DNA of 64,000 bases from Salticus scenicus (taxonomy: Eukaryota; Arthropoda; Arachnida; Araneae; Salticidae), in NCBI GenBank assembly GCA_963930645.1, contig OZ005649.1, positions 384,825,887 through 384,889,886 on the forward strand. The letters are read 5' to 3'. Every line of letters begins with the position of its first letter. The first letter of the stretch is position 1. Below, in pieces: positions 37,161 through 48,977 of this stretch. A program made the translations under genes and the position numbers. The notes below the pieces were generated by a model that saw only the letters and a program-made list of their open reading frames with translations, had not been told where the DNA came from and searched no databases.

Positions 37161-37539
37161 ATACAGTGGTGGTCAGAATTATAAGAATAACAGATAATTG
37201 CGCAGAAAATGTTTAATTCTGAATTTTAAAAAGTGAAATGTATTTATAAAATGCATTTTTATACTAGAAATCATTGTAGAATGCAAAATATTGGAAAATG
37301 TAAAACATAAATAATTTGCCCTAATTAACAAAAAATGTCATTCTTAAAACTGGACAAAATTATAAGAACAATGAATGTTTTGGATTGAAATACATTAATA
37401 ATTAATAATCTCCACCATTCTTTTAAATCATTTTTACAGCCTTGATGTCAAGGAGTTTCACAGTTACTTCAGCAAATTTTTGGAAATTTTTATTCAAGAT
37501 TTTTTGAGTGAGATCTTGTGTTTTTGATTGTTTTTATAT

Positions 37540-38600
37540 TAATTACAATCTTTGTTTATTTTCTGTGCCAGAATACCCCACAGATTTCCCAATTTATTTA
37601 GATCGGGGCTTCTGGCTGGCCTGTCAAGTATTTTCACGAAATTACATGAAACTATGATTTCAAAGTCTGAGAAACATTTACTGAGGCATTGTTCTGCAGG
37701 AACAAATAATCTCTACTAGTAATTACATATATAGCACAGAATGTTTTAGTTATGTTGCGAAATGCTTACAAACTTTTAAAAACGTAACACATTTTAATAT
37801 GCTTTCTGATACCTTTCTGAAACATTCGCCCTTTTCTATGTTATCTCTGTTATGTGACTGAAACGTGTCTGTTACGTATATGTTTTTTTTTTTGTTACGA
37901 TCGCGGACATTTCCACGTTTATGAAAGTAATCGGAAAGCTATCTGAACGTTTCTGTAATATTTACAATGTTTCCATGTTATGTGACTGTTACGTTTCTGA
38001 AACGTTTTGCACTATTAGGGATGGTATTTCCGGTTTAAGATTATCTCCCAATATATCAACATAACGCTCAGAAATCAGTCTGCTCTGCGCAAAACTTATA
38101 TTGGAGTAATATCATCAATTGCGAAACCTCCCCAGACTATTACGGAACACCCTCCAAATGTACGCTTTGATTAAATTTATTTTTCTTTATAGAAATAAAA
38201 CCAGATGTGGCGAAAATCATCTGGTACATCCTAAGTAAAGTTTTTTTTCATCGAAAAAAATAATATCATTCCACTTTTTTTCCCATATTAATGTCTTTTT
38301 TAAAAACACCTCCCTCAGTCTTTTATGAACTTTTGTAACATGCGGTCGTGGCATAGGTTTTCCGTGCTGAATCCTTTTTAATTTTAATAAAACACGTCGA
38401 ACAAACAGTTCAAGCACGCACTGCATAGTAATCTTTATTCCCGTTTAACCTCCGTCGTTGTTTGCTTTTTAGAGGCCTTTATCTTTCTTTTCACTCACAG
38501 AAGCAGCCATTGCTGTTCATATTTGCCGGGATTTTTAAGAACATTTTAAATGACAGTCCTCGATATATTACGCTTTATCAAAACTTAACGTGCAATAAGT
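37540..38600 (-). pseudogene. Tc1-like transposase, interrupted and catalytically dead
   Basis: Minus-strand pieces appear in the correct order for a Tc1/mariner DDE transposase: VLKNPGKYEQQ in the N-terminal DNA-binding region; KRIQHGKPMPRPHVTKVHKR, then WNDIIFFDEKKLYLG with the first catalytic aspartate; TFGGCSVIVWGGFA; LFLQNNASVNVSQTL; and ILDRPARSPDLN followed by KLGNLWGILAQKI. In active enzymes the fourth block reads QQDNA and the last PDLNPIENLW. Here the second aspartate is asparagine and the catalytic glutamate is glycine. Several stops, frame changes and a 283-bp insertion between the third and fourth blocks also break it. Confidence 0.85.
37732..38014. mobile_element. 283-bp TIR insertion inside the Tc1-like transposase
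   Basis: Its left end TAGCACAGAATGTTTTAG and the inverse of its right end, TAGTGCAAAACGTTTCAG, match at 14 of 18 positions. It separates two blocks of the transposase that should be adjacent. The interior is rich in GTTATGTGACTG, GTTACG and CTGAAACGT phrases. No target duplication is clear. It is a nonautonomous DNA element of unknown class. Confidence 0.6.
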
Positions 38601-38650
38601 CCTGGACTTTTAAAAGCAACCACTTTCCTTTTCTCAGACTTAGAAACCTT

Positions 38651-39366
38651 CCCAGAAAGCAATTTTAGTTTGTAGCAAAACTGCAGCAGTCTCGCTTTGT
38701 AAGCCAACAAACTTGTAGCAAATTCAGCGTAACAACTTGCAAATTCATAACAAGTGTGAAGCAAAATAATGCAAACTCCGAAGTCATCATACGCAAAATT
38801 TGCAGCAGATTTTTCGTGCATGTTGCGATCTTACTGTATCAAATTTGCTGCAAATTCGTTTCAAACTAGTAGAAAAGTTAGCATTGTCGTATCAAGATTG
38901 CTTCAAATTCATTGCAACAAGCAAACTTGTCATGTCACACCAACTGCTGACGCATTGCAAACTCAGGTTTATGTTACGTCACACAATTTGAAAATACGCA
39001 TATAAATATGTAAACATAGCACATATTTCACAGAAGCCTTGTCAATACAAGACTTCGAACATTTTGGAAGATACGTGGACAACGCCACACCCCTTCCTCC
39101 AATAAACAACACAAGGAAGAAAACGTTGCGAAACCGCTTCAGTATCAGTCTTCAAACCGTATTGTTGCTGAATGTCAAATATTTACATAGCAATTTTAGT
39201 TTGCAGCATAAATGGTCTGAAAGAAAAAAATTAATTAAAACGAAAGATAGATTTATATTCCGTCAACTTTGCGGCAGTTTCGCAGTAGTTTTGTCGCGTC
39301 AAATTTGCCATGGCAAGATAATATGAAGAAAAATCAAACTTGCTGCAAATGTGTTTGCTATCTGGG
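38651..39366. mobile_element. 716-bp TIR insertion inside the Tc1-like element
   Basis: It begins CCCAGAAAGCAA and ends, in inverse, CCCAGATAGCAA. The interior is GC-richer than the host element and full of TTTGCAGCAA or TTGCTGCAAA phrases in both orientations. It lies in the 5' part of the Tc1-like element. The short frames within it overlap on both strands and have no domain, so I do not call them. Confidence 0.55.
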
Positions 39367-41121
39367 TTAGTACCTAGTAACATATCTGAAAAAATAAAAT
39401 ACGACGTTACCAATCGCTCTAAGCATTTATAACAACTGGAAGTGCCGTGTGCACAGCAAAAGACATGCAAATTTTGCTTTTTAGAACGCACAAAAACAGT
39501 TGTCCTTATAGTTTTGTCCATGTCACATGGCTTTTTAGATTAAAATAACATTTTATGAATATGAATTTCCCATGCATTTTAATAAAAACTATTAAAAAAT
39601 GCGCTTCATTCATTCGTTTCTTGTCATAAAATTTGCATAATTGTCCGGTCAGCTGTAGCCAAGATATTGCGATTTTTCCCGTGTCCTTATAATTTTGACC
39701 ACCAATGTATTAAGTTCATTTCAATAACAATGTTCCTTAAAATTAGATTATCAAATTTAATTTCACACAATGTAAATTTGTAATACTAAAAAAATAATCT
39801 CTAGTAAGTGTCACAGTTACTTTTTTTTTTCTAACGATTAATTTAAATCTTTAAAGTATTTTATAGTGAATTTATCTTTCAAAATATCAGAGCTGAAATG
39901 AAAGCTAGAAATATATACAATTAGGATATATAAATTATATAACATCCTACATTTACAAAAGCGTCAATCTCAAGAGTTTTCTATATTATAATAAATGAGA
40001 AAGAAAGATCGAGATTTAGTGATGTATTGGGACCATTATTCTTAGCCTTAGGCCATTCAGTACATGTTAAACAAACAAAAATGCGCATATGTATAAGATA
40101 CATAGAATGATATAGATATATGGATATATCGATATCAAACATACAGTGAACATATTTTGTATATATATAAAAAAAAAAAAAAAAAATCTGCTTTTATGTA
40201 TGTTTTATAAAATAATAAGTGGAAGAGAAGAGAAGTAGTGCAAGATTACATTAACACATATAATCAAGACAAATTAAAAATAATTTCTTTTCGTACCATT
40301 TTAGTGATGTAGTATTGGTTATTTTGTATTCATAGTACGTTGAATTATTTAACATAATTTTTTCGGTGCTCTGCAAATGTTTTACGTAGTGAAATAATAA
40401 GGATATGTTCATGTGAGTTTATGTTAAATTTTCAATTATTTTATTTACTTATTTATTTATTATTTAAAGAGTAAACATAAAAAATACACATCATTTTTGA
40501 TAAAAATTTGATTATATATTCACATGTAAATAAATGTATTTCTTTCTATTTAAAAGAAAATTGCACGATCTAGGATTTTGTTGCATAAATATACATGACG
40601 GTAAAAGTAAAAATGCTTTAGCAAAGGAATTCATTCACTCTCAGAGAAACAAAATGTATGTAGTGCGCCTAAATTGTTTAAATTGAAAAAAGAAAGTAAT
40701 AATAATAATAATAATAATAAACCAAAACCTATTTTAGCTTTCTAATTGGTAGATATAATTTTCTGTACAAAACAGAATTTAATTTAGTACAACAAGACCT
40801 TTTGTAAGTTTGTTCTTCCATATAAATGGATGCGGTAACCATGTTGCTTTCCTTGGCAATGATTAATATATTAAGTTCTCAATTTGTTTTGAAGAAGCTT
40901 TAGTATAGAACCCTCTTGGCTATTTTTTATTTTTGTTGCCATTTTAAGGATAAATTAAAATGACTTCGCAAATGTTCATGTGAATACATTGACCAGTAAC
41001 GTCCAAGATTCCTTTGACCAAATTTCGAATTTCGCCAAGGGAATTCCGATACTAAACATGTCTCGCTTTATTAACTCTCATTTTCTCAATTTTATTTTTA
41101 TATTTATAAACTTATTACGAG

Positions 41122-41153
<32 letters not shown>

Positions 41154-41608
41154 TACGTCTAAATATGGAAAACATGTAATAAATAAATAAATTAATTCAT
41201 TAACTAAAATAAGTAACTGATTTTTCTTTTAATTTATAAAGTTGTGTTCTTTATCAACGGTTATAATATTCATTTCTTAAAATTTCATTTGCAGGCCTTA
41301 CCTCGATTTTAATTATATATGTATATAACTTATTATATATGTATTAATTATATATGTATATAACGTATCTTTAACTTATTGCCAAAGGGAAAAGCATCCT
41401 CTCAAAACTCAAGGTGGAAAATTGCAAATGGTGACGCCTCAAAAAACTTGAGTTAAACCAATAGCTAATAATAATAGTAGTCCTGTAGAATATAAAAAAA
41501 TACAATAAAATCAGCGAATTTTTCAGCTGAGCTGTGATTAATAATATTTAAAATAAAACTCATCTTTATTCTTCTTCTTTGAAATAAACATTCTTTTATT
41601 AAATCCAC

Positions 41609-41650
<42 letters not shown>
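41609..41650. repeat. (TA)n(TG)n compound microsatellite
   Basis: Several TA dinucleotides followed by about 15 TG dinucleotides. Confidence 0.95.
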
Positions 41651-41652
<2 letters not shown>

Positions 41653-42350
41653 AATGCTTGGATTTTAATTAAAGCTTATAATTTTGGATGTTTGAGCTAT
41701 TTTGCAAAGAAATGCTGTTGATTATTCACTTAAGATTTAAATTTGTTTCATTTCAAAAAGTATTTAATCAAGTTTTGACCATAACCAGGGGAGGGGGGGA
41801 TTCACCGAAAATCTTACCATTTAGGGACATTTTCTTACTAGCTAACAATGTAAATCTGGAAACTTATGATATTTAAAAAAAAACTACTAATAGCAGACTT
41901 TTCTATACCAAGATTACACAATGAACAGATTTAATAATTAGAAAGAAGGATTGACTCATCTTTTTTTAAGCTTGGAATACCCCATACTGCCTTGGAAAAG
42001 GACAGAATTGCACTGTTGTTTCCAATTCACAGTTTTGTTTTAAAATGTACTAAAGCAAGTATTATAGCACCTTGTCACTAAAAATTTAATAATGTCAACA
42101 AAGATAAACCTTATAACAATCATGTATAATTTTCACATTTTAATACAAAAAATAATAATAATAAGTAATTTAAAATTATAAATGTGTGTCGCTAAATTTA
42201 ACAACTTTATTAACGGCTATATTTGATCGAGGCAATCAGATAGTTAAACGTTAATACCACAGTTGCAGGAAGTGCAATACCATAATTGCAGGATGAGTAA
42301 TCATCATGAATTTGAGCCCATCTTGAAATCCATGGATTATTGTAAAAAAA

Positions 42351-42382
<32 letters not shown>

Positions 42383-43128
42383 TCTTATGTGGAAAAACTA
42401 TAGTGGTGTTGCCATACAGCGAAATTGCCGATTAATAGGAAAATTGTATTTCTGCTTGAATGATACATAAATGCCACAAACTTGGTACGTGAGGTACATA
42501 GTATAAAAAATATCCTTTGGATGCTTATCAGACAGCAGGTATTGCTACTCATATTCACTTTCTGTGATTTGGCAAATGACAATATCTCAGCATCTATTGG
42601 TTAAAGTTATACCAAAGTGCATGTGTGAAATTTTAATTGTAAAAAACTATGACAATTAAATCTTTATACATGTTAACTGTTAGGTAGTACTGTTACACAA
42701 AATTCTGTATACGAAAGTCCATTAATGACCATAGCTTATTAATCTTATTTTACTTAACTTTCATGTATTTCGATTAATATAAGCTGTTATGTACAACTAA
42801 ATAATTTTAAAAGAAAGAAATACCTTTTCTAATTTACTTTATTTTACATTAAATATTCCTAATATGTAATATATTTAAATTTTACAAATTAGGACATTTT
42901 TTTTAAAGTCATTTTGTACCCTATTAATTAATTAAAAAAGTATTTCTCAATTAAAATGTTATTTTGTGTTATATGGGTATGTGCAGTTAGAAATACCCAC
43001 AAACACGTTTCAGACCATGTGAAATATTATTACTGGCTTCGATAAATCTCATAATATTACATTACAATCGATCTTGTGTAACCCACTTCTTTTACATTAG
43101 TATAATGAAGAGGTTTGCAAAGAACACA

Positions 43129-43193
43129 TAAGATTAATGACCTCTGGGTTTTATTCGGAAATATAGATTAATGAAGTTGGATAATTTCCAAAA
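43129..43193. repeat. 65-bp repeat shared with 26910-26972, copy 2
   Basis: TAAGATTAATGACCTCTGGG and ATGAAGTTGGATAATTTCC match the first copy in order and spacing. The flanks do not match. Confidence 0.6.
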
Positions 43194-43599
43194 CAATCCT
43201 TTTATTTTCAGATTCAGGCTAATTACAAACATTCAGACACTTGTAGTATGCTAAATATAATTTATCCAAATCATGTAAATATTATTTTTTTATATGGTTA
43301 TAACAAATTTACACTTAATTATTTTAATTATTATATTTAAAAAATGAGTTTTAGCAACATATTAATATTTAATTTTGAATAGTTTTAAAAAAATATTATG
43401 TGCTTTTGTTTTCATATTTTATTATTTACAGTGTATACCAAAATATTATTTCTGTGTTTTTAATTTTTAATTTTAATTAATTTCTTTCTAATGATTAAAA
43501 TTTAAAAAAGTATATAAGAACAACTGTTGTATTGATTTTAAAGGAAATTATTTTCCCGAAATGTATATAAATATATACTATATTATAAGCATACTGTAC

Positions 43600-43635
43600 A
43601 ACAACAACAACAACAATAATAATAATAATAATAAT
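43600..43635. repeat. (CAA)n(TAA)n microsatellite
   Basis: About five CAA followed by six to seven TAA triplets. Confidence 0.9.
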
Positions 43636-44193
43636 TTACTATATCTTATGCAGTTCGCATTTTTTAACGCTATGTTGCAGGGAAAACAACATTCTGTGAA
43701 AGAAGAAAGATATGAGTAAAAAAAAAATTTCAAACACATGCACTATATGCATCATTAAAAAAGAAAAAGATTTTTTTTTCAACTTTATGGGAAAAAAAAT
43801 ATAGGTATATAGTGAATGAAGCAATGACTAACCATTGCTTCTTAGCCAAAATGTTCATCGCATGATAAAACTAGTGTGCATTTCCGGTAGGAGCGTTGAG
43901 TTATTAAGAAGTCTGATTCCCGTGAACTTATTTTTATCATCAGATTGTTGAATTTTTTTTAATTCTCCAGAATGGCGATTTGGGTAATATTGTCAATTTC
44001 TTCAAAACTTTAATGTTGATAACTGTTTCAATAGTGTTTGTTTTCAATAATAATTTCAAAACAAAATGTTTATATCGCAATTATTCGTGATTTTCTGTAA
44101 AAAATACTACCCTATGTCGTATTATCCTTTAACAAAATGGGTATTCCATAGTTATTTTCTGAAGTATTCCACATTAACCGCTATATTATTTCT

Positions 44194-44196
<3 letters not shown>

Positions 44197-44226
<30 letters not shown>
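44197..44226. repeat. (TA)n microsatellite
   Basis: An alternating TA run next to the left arm of the Penelope-like element. Confidence 0.95.
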
Positions 44227-44230
<4 letters not shown>

Positions 44231-44235
44231 TACAT

Positions 44236-44916
44236 GTAATACAACACAGTATATCTCACGTTAAAATACATAGTTTAAAAAAACTTAATTTAAAAATTAT
44301 AATATAAAAGAATCTTTATAACGACGTTTCGTCCGAGCATTTTTGCTCATGGATTTCTTCAGGTCTGGTTTTCGAAACAATAGCATCTTGATATTTTAAT
44401 TGATGCAGACTCGCCAAGTCTCTGGAATCGGTATAATTGATAGCGCGTTTATCATACTTTATTATGTGCAATTTCTCCTGAATTTCAAGTTTAATAAGAC
44501 TGGGGGGAGTTCCTATTATTTTTGCTTGATTCCATAACGGTCTTGCTTTTTCAGTTCCTAAAACATAATGCTTAAGGGCTGTATTATCGTACGGAGAGCT
44601 TAATGAATATTGATGTTTATAAATGTGCTTTTTAAGATTTCTTTTGGTTTTTCCTACATAATAGACGATTCCATTTTCGATTTCAATGGATATTTCTTAG
44701 ATGCCTCTTTGGGGAGGTTTAATTTTATATTTATTAAAAGATCAAGAAAGTTTTATTAAAAGATCAAGATGCTAATGTTACGAAAACCAGAACTGAAATC
44801 TATGAGCAATCATGCTCGGATGAAACGTCGTTATAAAGATACTTTTATATTTTAACTTTTAAATTAAGTTTTTTATACTATGTATTTTAACGTGTGATAT
44901 AGTGTGTTGTATTTTA
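44236..44916 (-). mobile_element. 5'-truncated Penelope-like element with inverted terminal arms
   Basis: The left arm (44236-44400) and right arm (44757-44916) are inverted repeats that differ at scattered positions. Between them, and overlapping the left arm, is a minus-strand GIY-YIG frame. Penelope-like elements often insert with a truncated copy and an inverted terminal copy, which this layout matches. Both arms hold the CTGAAGA...GAAACGTCG motif (minus 44327-44362; plus 44793-44825, where CTGAAGA has decayed to CTGAAAT). No reverse transcriptase is present. Confidence 0.8.
44316..44696 (-). pseudogene. Penelope-like GIY-YIG endonuclease C-terminal fragment
   Basis: The minus-strand frame is open for 126 codons between a TAA (44697-44699) and the terminal TAA (44316-44318), with no ATG start. 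It reads EISIEIENGIVYYVGKTKRN, then LKKHIYKHQY, LKHYVLGTEKARPLWNQAKI, KLEIQEKLHIIK and RAINYTDSRDL. GIV-YYVGKT-R-LKKH corresponds to the GIY-YIG core with its conserved R and H region. The following LKHYV...W.QAKII...L.IQE.LHI......IN pattern is what Penelope-like elements carry after the reverse transcriptase. The domain would nick target DNA during integration. The C-terminus overlaps the terminal CTGAAGA...GAAACG motif. It is a fragment because the reverse transcriptase is gone, but the frame itself is undamaged. Confidence 0.8.
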
Positions 44917-44929
44917 TGAATTCGATTTT

Positions 44930-46480
44930 TACTCGCGTGAACAATTGTTCATTCAAAAAAGAAGAAAGAAAATTTCTCTCTTTAATAACTCTTTTTTTCT
45001 CTCTTATAACTAAAATTTTTTGCACATAAATTCTTTTTTTTTTTTTTTTTTTTTTTTATCATAAAACTGTCAGAACAGATTGATGACACTTCAATGTATG
45101 CAATAGTCGAATCTCTAATGATATAAAATACTTCAGTTTATTATGGTGAATTCAAATAGAAATGCTTATTCCATATTCACCTACTTTCTCTCATAATTTT
45201 GTTTGGCGTATTTTTATTTTTATTTATTTTATTTTATTATTCCAAATTCCTCCTTTTATTAATGTACTGATAATTTTCTTTTCAGATTGCAGAAACGGTA
45301 ATATCGATTAATTTTGTTCAAGATATTTATGAAAAAAGCAAAGATTAAAGTATTTTAATTTTCTTTATAGCTGCAGGGTAAATCCATTTCTCGAAATTAA
45401 GAGCACCTCGTCTTTTTTCTTTATAATATTTTGGGGTGGAACTATTGTATTGCAAATTTCTATTTCGTTTTTAATAAACTTCTACATTTTTTTCCTTTTT
45501 AATCTTTTTTTTTTTTTTTTTACTATCTTTGAGCACACTGTCATCGATTTATGAAAATTCACTTTTAAAATCGCTTTGTTAAAGTATGCATTGGAGATTC
45601 TTATATACATGTAAGTTGATTGCTGTTATTTTGTTTGAATTTTGTATTTTCTTGGAAATATTTCATTTTAGATAACTGATATTACATAAATTGGATTAAG
45701 AAGCTAATATTTATGTGTTTACATGTAGTGTTTAACATCATTCTACATTGTTAATTATTTGTTCATTACAAAAATAATAGTTTTCAACAATGGTATCCGG
45801 AAAAAAAAATTTCCCCAGAAAATGTCCCATGGGAAAAACATTCTCTAGAAAAAGTTCTAATAAAATCTTCCCAGAAAAGAAAAGTCCTCAAAAAAGTCAT
45901 TTTTTAGTACGTTAGTTTAGTACGTTAGTACACGGTACGTCAGTACACGGATGAAATAAAAGAACAATACGCATTTAAAAATAACTTAATTCAAAATACC
46001 GATACTTGAAAAAATTGCCTTTTCTTCATTATATTAACTAGAATGAACTTTAGGATCAAAATATGTTGTATTATTACGTTAAAGAAATCAGTATTATTTA
46101 TGCAGAAATTTTATATACTGTTATATATCAATAATATTAATGCAGAAATTTTATATAGAAACTTTTTATACTACAGGTTAAATTGTTAATGATGTATATT
46201 TATCATTCAAAATTAACAACGAAAAAAAAAAAAAAAATAGTATTCTGTGCCATCACAAAATCTTCTTCTATTTCATTTTAGATAACGGTGGTTAACATCC
46301 TTAAACCTTTATTAAAACTTAAAAAAAATTAAACATAATGTTAAATTTATTAAAAATAAATAAATAAATATAAATAAATAAATAAATAAAATCGATATTA
46401 AGAAAAAGTAAATTTTTTCATTATAGTAGTTAAAATGATTTTTAGAAATAAATGATGATGATGTCGTGTCTATGAAAGTG
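44930..46480. other. AT-rich stretch without recognised genes
   Basis: Poly-T runs (45031-45057, 45507-45524), a short TACGTTAGTA tandem (about 45907-45950) and a 19-base direct repeat ATGCAGAAATTTTATATA (about 46099 and 46139). An AAAT run lies at about 46355-46390. No gene was seen. Confidence 0.55.
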
Positions 46481-46483
46481 CAA

Positions 46484-46757
46484 TTAGATGGCTCCGAAGC
46501 TGTCGAAGACAGCTTTAGCAACCTCGACAGCCCTATCTGTATAAAGTAGGTCTACTGGGTCTTCAAAGCCGATATTAAGAAGTTTGGCCTGGATTGCTGG
46601 GCAGCTGAAGATGTGTTGGGGAGACAGTGGGATGTCGTCTGGGCAGTGAGGACAAAAGTTGGTGTAACTACGCTGCCCGTCCTCAGAAATCCTCATCCCC
46701 TTTAAATGGTTTGTCCTCAGTCTGGTTAAAATAGTTGATAAGGCTCTATCACAGTTC
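46484..46757 (-). pseudogene. LINE ORF2 C-terminal fragment (R1/Jockey-like)
   Basis: The minus-strand frame encodes DRALSTILTRLRTNHLKGM, then CPHCPDDIPLSPQHIFSCPA and a tail ending FDSFGAI before TAA. RLRTNH(L)...CP.C....S..HI..CP is the usual ending of arthropod non-LTR retrotransposon polyproteins, downstream of RNase H. Upstream of about 46757 the frame continues into unrelated hydrophobic AT-rich sequence, so the true 5' truncation lies near there and the 144-residue frame overstates the gene. Downstream the insert ends in an ATCATCATCATT tail at about 46449-46460. The intact frame suggests a moderately recent insertion; I could not find its target duplication. Confidence 0.8.
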
Positions 46758-46759
46758 AA

Positions 46760-48745
46760 ATAAATATATAACAGTATTAGTTTTTGTACCGTTGTACACT
46801 TGGAAAATGCCAAATAGGAAAAAATGGGAATCAGGATTAAAGTTAGTACACTAAAATAAGTATAAATTGAAAACAATATAAATATATACAAATCGACAAT
46901 TGTATATGCAATATACAATTTATCGAATCCTTGGCAGAAAGATGGAAATTACCGAATTTGAACATAAAAAAAAAACCCACCGTTAGCATTTTCAAAGGTT
47001 TAATGCACTTGAATAAACATATCAAATTATTTTTGTAGTAACTGTTTCGTTATTTCTCTTCCAAAACTCAAAAATCATACAATGCTGGATATGTATCTCT
47101 TCTTTTATTTGCCAGACTGTTTCCCTATAAATTGTAAAAAAAAAAAAAAAAAGGCTTTAATAATTTGCGAGTAAACAAGTAACTCTCACCTTGGAAGGTC
47201 TTTGGTACCAGTTCAAGCCCATGATGAGCTTATAAATGAAAATAAAATATCGAAATGATCAAAAACGACATTACTTTCAGGTCCCCCTAATATATTGTTA
47301 TCGGCTTATGTCCAAAATGTGAGTAACATCAGTTCGGCAGAAATGCATCCAAATATAATTTGATAAATTTGACACAAGAAGACAGATTCTTTTGCCTGGA
47401 ACCTACCACTAGTGCAATTTATCCCTGTAAATGACAACGTATCGTTTTGTCAGAGAGTATGAACTTGAGTGCAACTTTGAGCAGTATCTGTTTGATGGTT
47501 TAAAAAGTTGACTGCAAGTTTTGACCCAGGCAGAGAGAATACCCAAATTAAATATAATTGTTAAAAATAATAATAATAATAATAATAATGATAATAATAA
47601 CCTCAAAATTACGTTAAATTAAATCATCGTAATTAATCAAATAAATGAGAAAATTATTATTTTTTTTTAATTGGTTTTCTGGCTTTCTTAATAACTGAAA
47701 TAAAAAAGTATTGAATTGAATAATGATTGAATAAAATCTTGATAATAAATTGAATAAAATCTTGATGAATTTGCAAGATTAATCGATGAGGCAATTAATG
47801 AATTGCACTAAACATTTGTCTGTCAGATTTCTATATAAAATGTCAAAGAGCATCCCCGTAAAGCGTGAAACATACATATATTTAGAATATCGATTTTGGG
47901 CTTACTGCTAATGTTTGTTCTTGATTTACACAAACACTTACGCAAAGGTTAAAACCGAGAATTTTAGATTCATGGTACTTCGAAACGTGTAATTATAGCA
48001 AAAACACAATTTCTTAAATTTAAGCTAAAAAGAATATTTTTCTCTACAATTATATGGCTAAGAAAAAGTAATGAATAATGTAGCTAGAAGCATTCTCTAT
48101 TAACTGCCTATAAATTTATTGCTAATTAAGTAAGTGCTTTTTATCCTAATTATGAGAATATAATAATATTAACTCGTATAATTACATAAGATGTTATTAG
48201 CCATAAAAGCATTTAAATGCCATTATCATATTCATAAAACTTAGAAATCCTACAATTCCACTAATAAAAGGTTTTCTAAAAAACTACGTTTCCTAAATTT
48301 TCTTTAATCTCAAAATGTTTACTTTGTTGAAGCAGTGGAGATTCAATTTTCGCTTACAATTGAAACAATTTTAGATATAAAGTAGGCAGAAAAACTACAA
48401 AGTGATCACCCAGTTAAAAGGCTCTGTCTCCTTTCCAGAGTTAACTAAATTGTCTGTAAGCAATATATTCGTCAAAAAATTACAAAATGTTTAAAGATTC
48501 CTAAATCTGCAACTGAAGTTTAATATGCTTACAAGAAAAAGAGATAATTTCATGTTTTACTTTATTATTTTTGTTCTCCTTCTAGAATTAAAAAAAAGAG
48601 AAATTTAATAATCTAACAAAATAACTTTTTCATCAAAGAACTATTTATAGGCTGAGTATTAATTAAATATTAAAGTAACCATAAAGTTTTTTAGTTAACA
48701 CTATTGTTTAAATGCAATAGCAGAAAATACGCATTAATTGAAGAA
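46760..48745. other. AT-rich stretch without recognised genes
   Basis: A modestly GC-richer segment (47160-47540) has no domain or convincing RNA. An AAT microsatellite follows. The remainder is AT-rich. Confidence 0.55.
47564..47600. repeat. (AAT)n microsatellite
   Basis: About eleven AAT triplets with one GAT interruption. The minus-strand frame with a leucine run is its translation. Confidence 0.95.
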
Positions 48746-48754
48746 ACGTATGTA

Positions 48755-48968
48755 CAGTCGGTAACAAAAGTCTCCGAACACTAGCAAAAATTCCTATATA
48801 AAAAAAGTACGCTTGATACAGTTTTGCTAAATAAATCCATGTCGAATCCTGTTCTTAGACTGACTAAGAACAGGATTCGATAAGGATTTATTTAACAAAA
48901 CAATATTAAGTGTACTTTTTTTTATATAGGAATTTTTGCTTGTGTTCGGACACTTTTGTTGCCGACTG
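48755..48968. mobile_element. palindromic MITE, copy 1
   Basis: A 214-bp near-complete palindrome beginning CAGTCGGTAACAAAAG after TA and ending, in inverse, TTGTTGCCGACTG. The arms meet at a perfect hairpin around CCTGTTCTTAGACTGACTAAG. The right TA is now CA. The end sequence and TA target fit a Tc1/mariner-derived MITE. A second copy lies at 58831-59042. Confidence 0.85.
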
Positions 48969-48977
48969 CATGCTGCA

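Larger units (their letters stand above)
37164..39707 (-). mobile_element. Tc1-like element with two nested insertions
   Basis: The left tip CAGTGGTGGTCAGAATTATA follows TA (37162-37163). The right end, in inverse, is ATAATTTTGACCACCAATG before TA (39708-39709). These are Tc1-type inverted ends with TA duplication. The transposase remnant lies on the minus strand. Two further TIR-bearing sequences (37732-38014 and 38651-39366) have inserted, expanding it to about 2.5 kb; without them it would be about 1.55 kb, normal for a Tc1 element. Confidence 0.85.
39710..44230. other. AT-rich stretch without recognised genes
   Basis: Poly-A (41127-41153, 42344-42382), AAT (40695-40720) and TA/TG tracts are scattered here, along with one short repeat copy at 43129-43193. 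A GC-richer piece at about 40800-41080 has short frames only. No gene was seen. Confidence 0.55.

Noticed and set aside
42235..42335. possible SINE remnant before a poly-A run
   Set aside because: Only a weak TTTGAGCCC phrase and a poly-A; no target duplication or box A.
46484..46918. 144-codon frame taken as a whole gene
   Set aside because: Only the part below about 46757 resembles a LINE C-terminus; the upstream half is AT-rich hydrophobic read-through.
47167..47232. tRNA-like or SINE head (AGTTCAAGCCC resembling a B box)
   Set aside because: No acceptor stem pairs, the A-box region is poor, and no second copy was found in the window.
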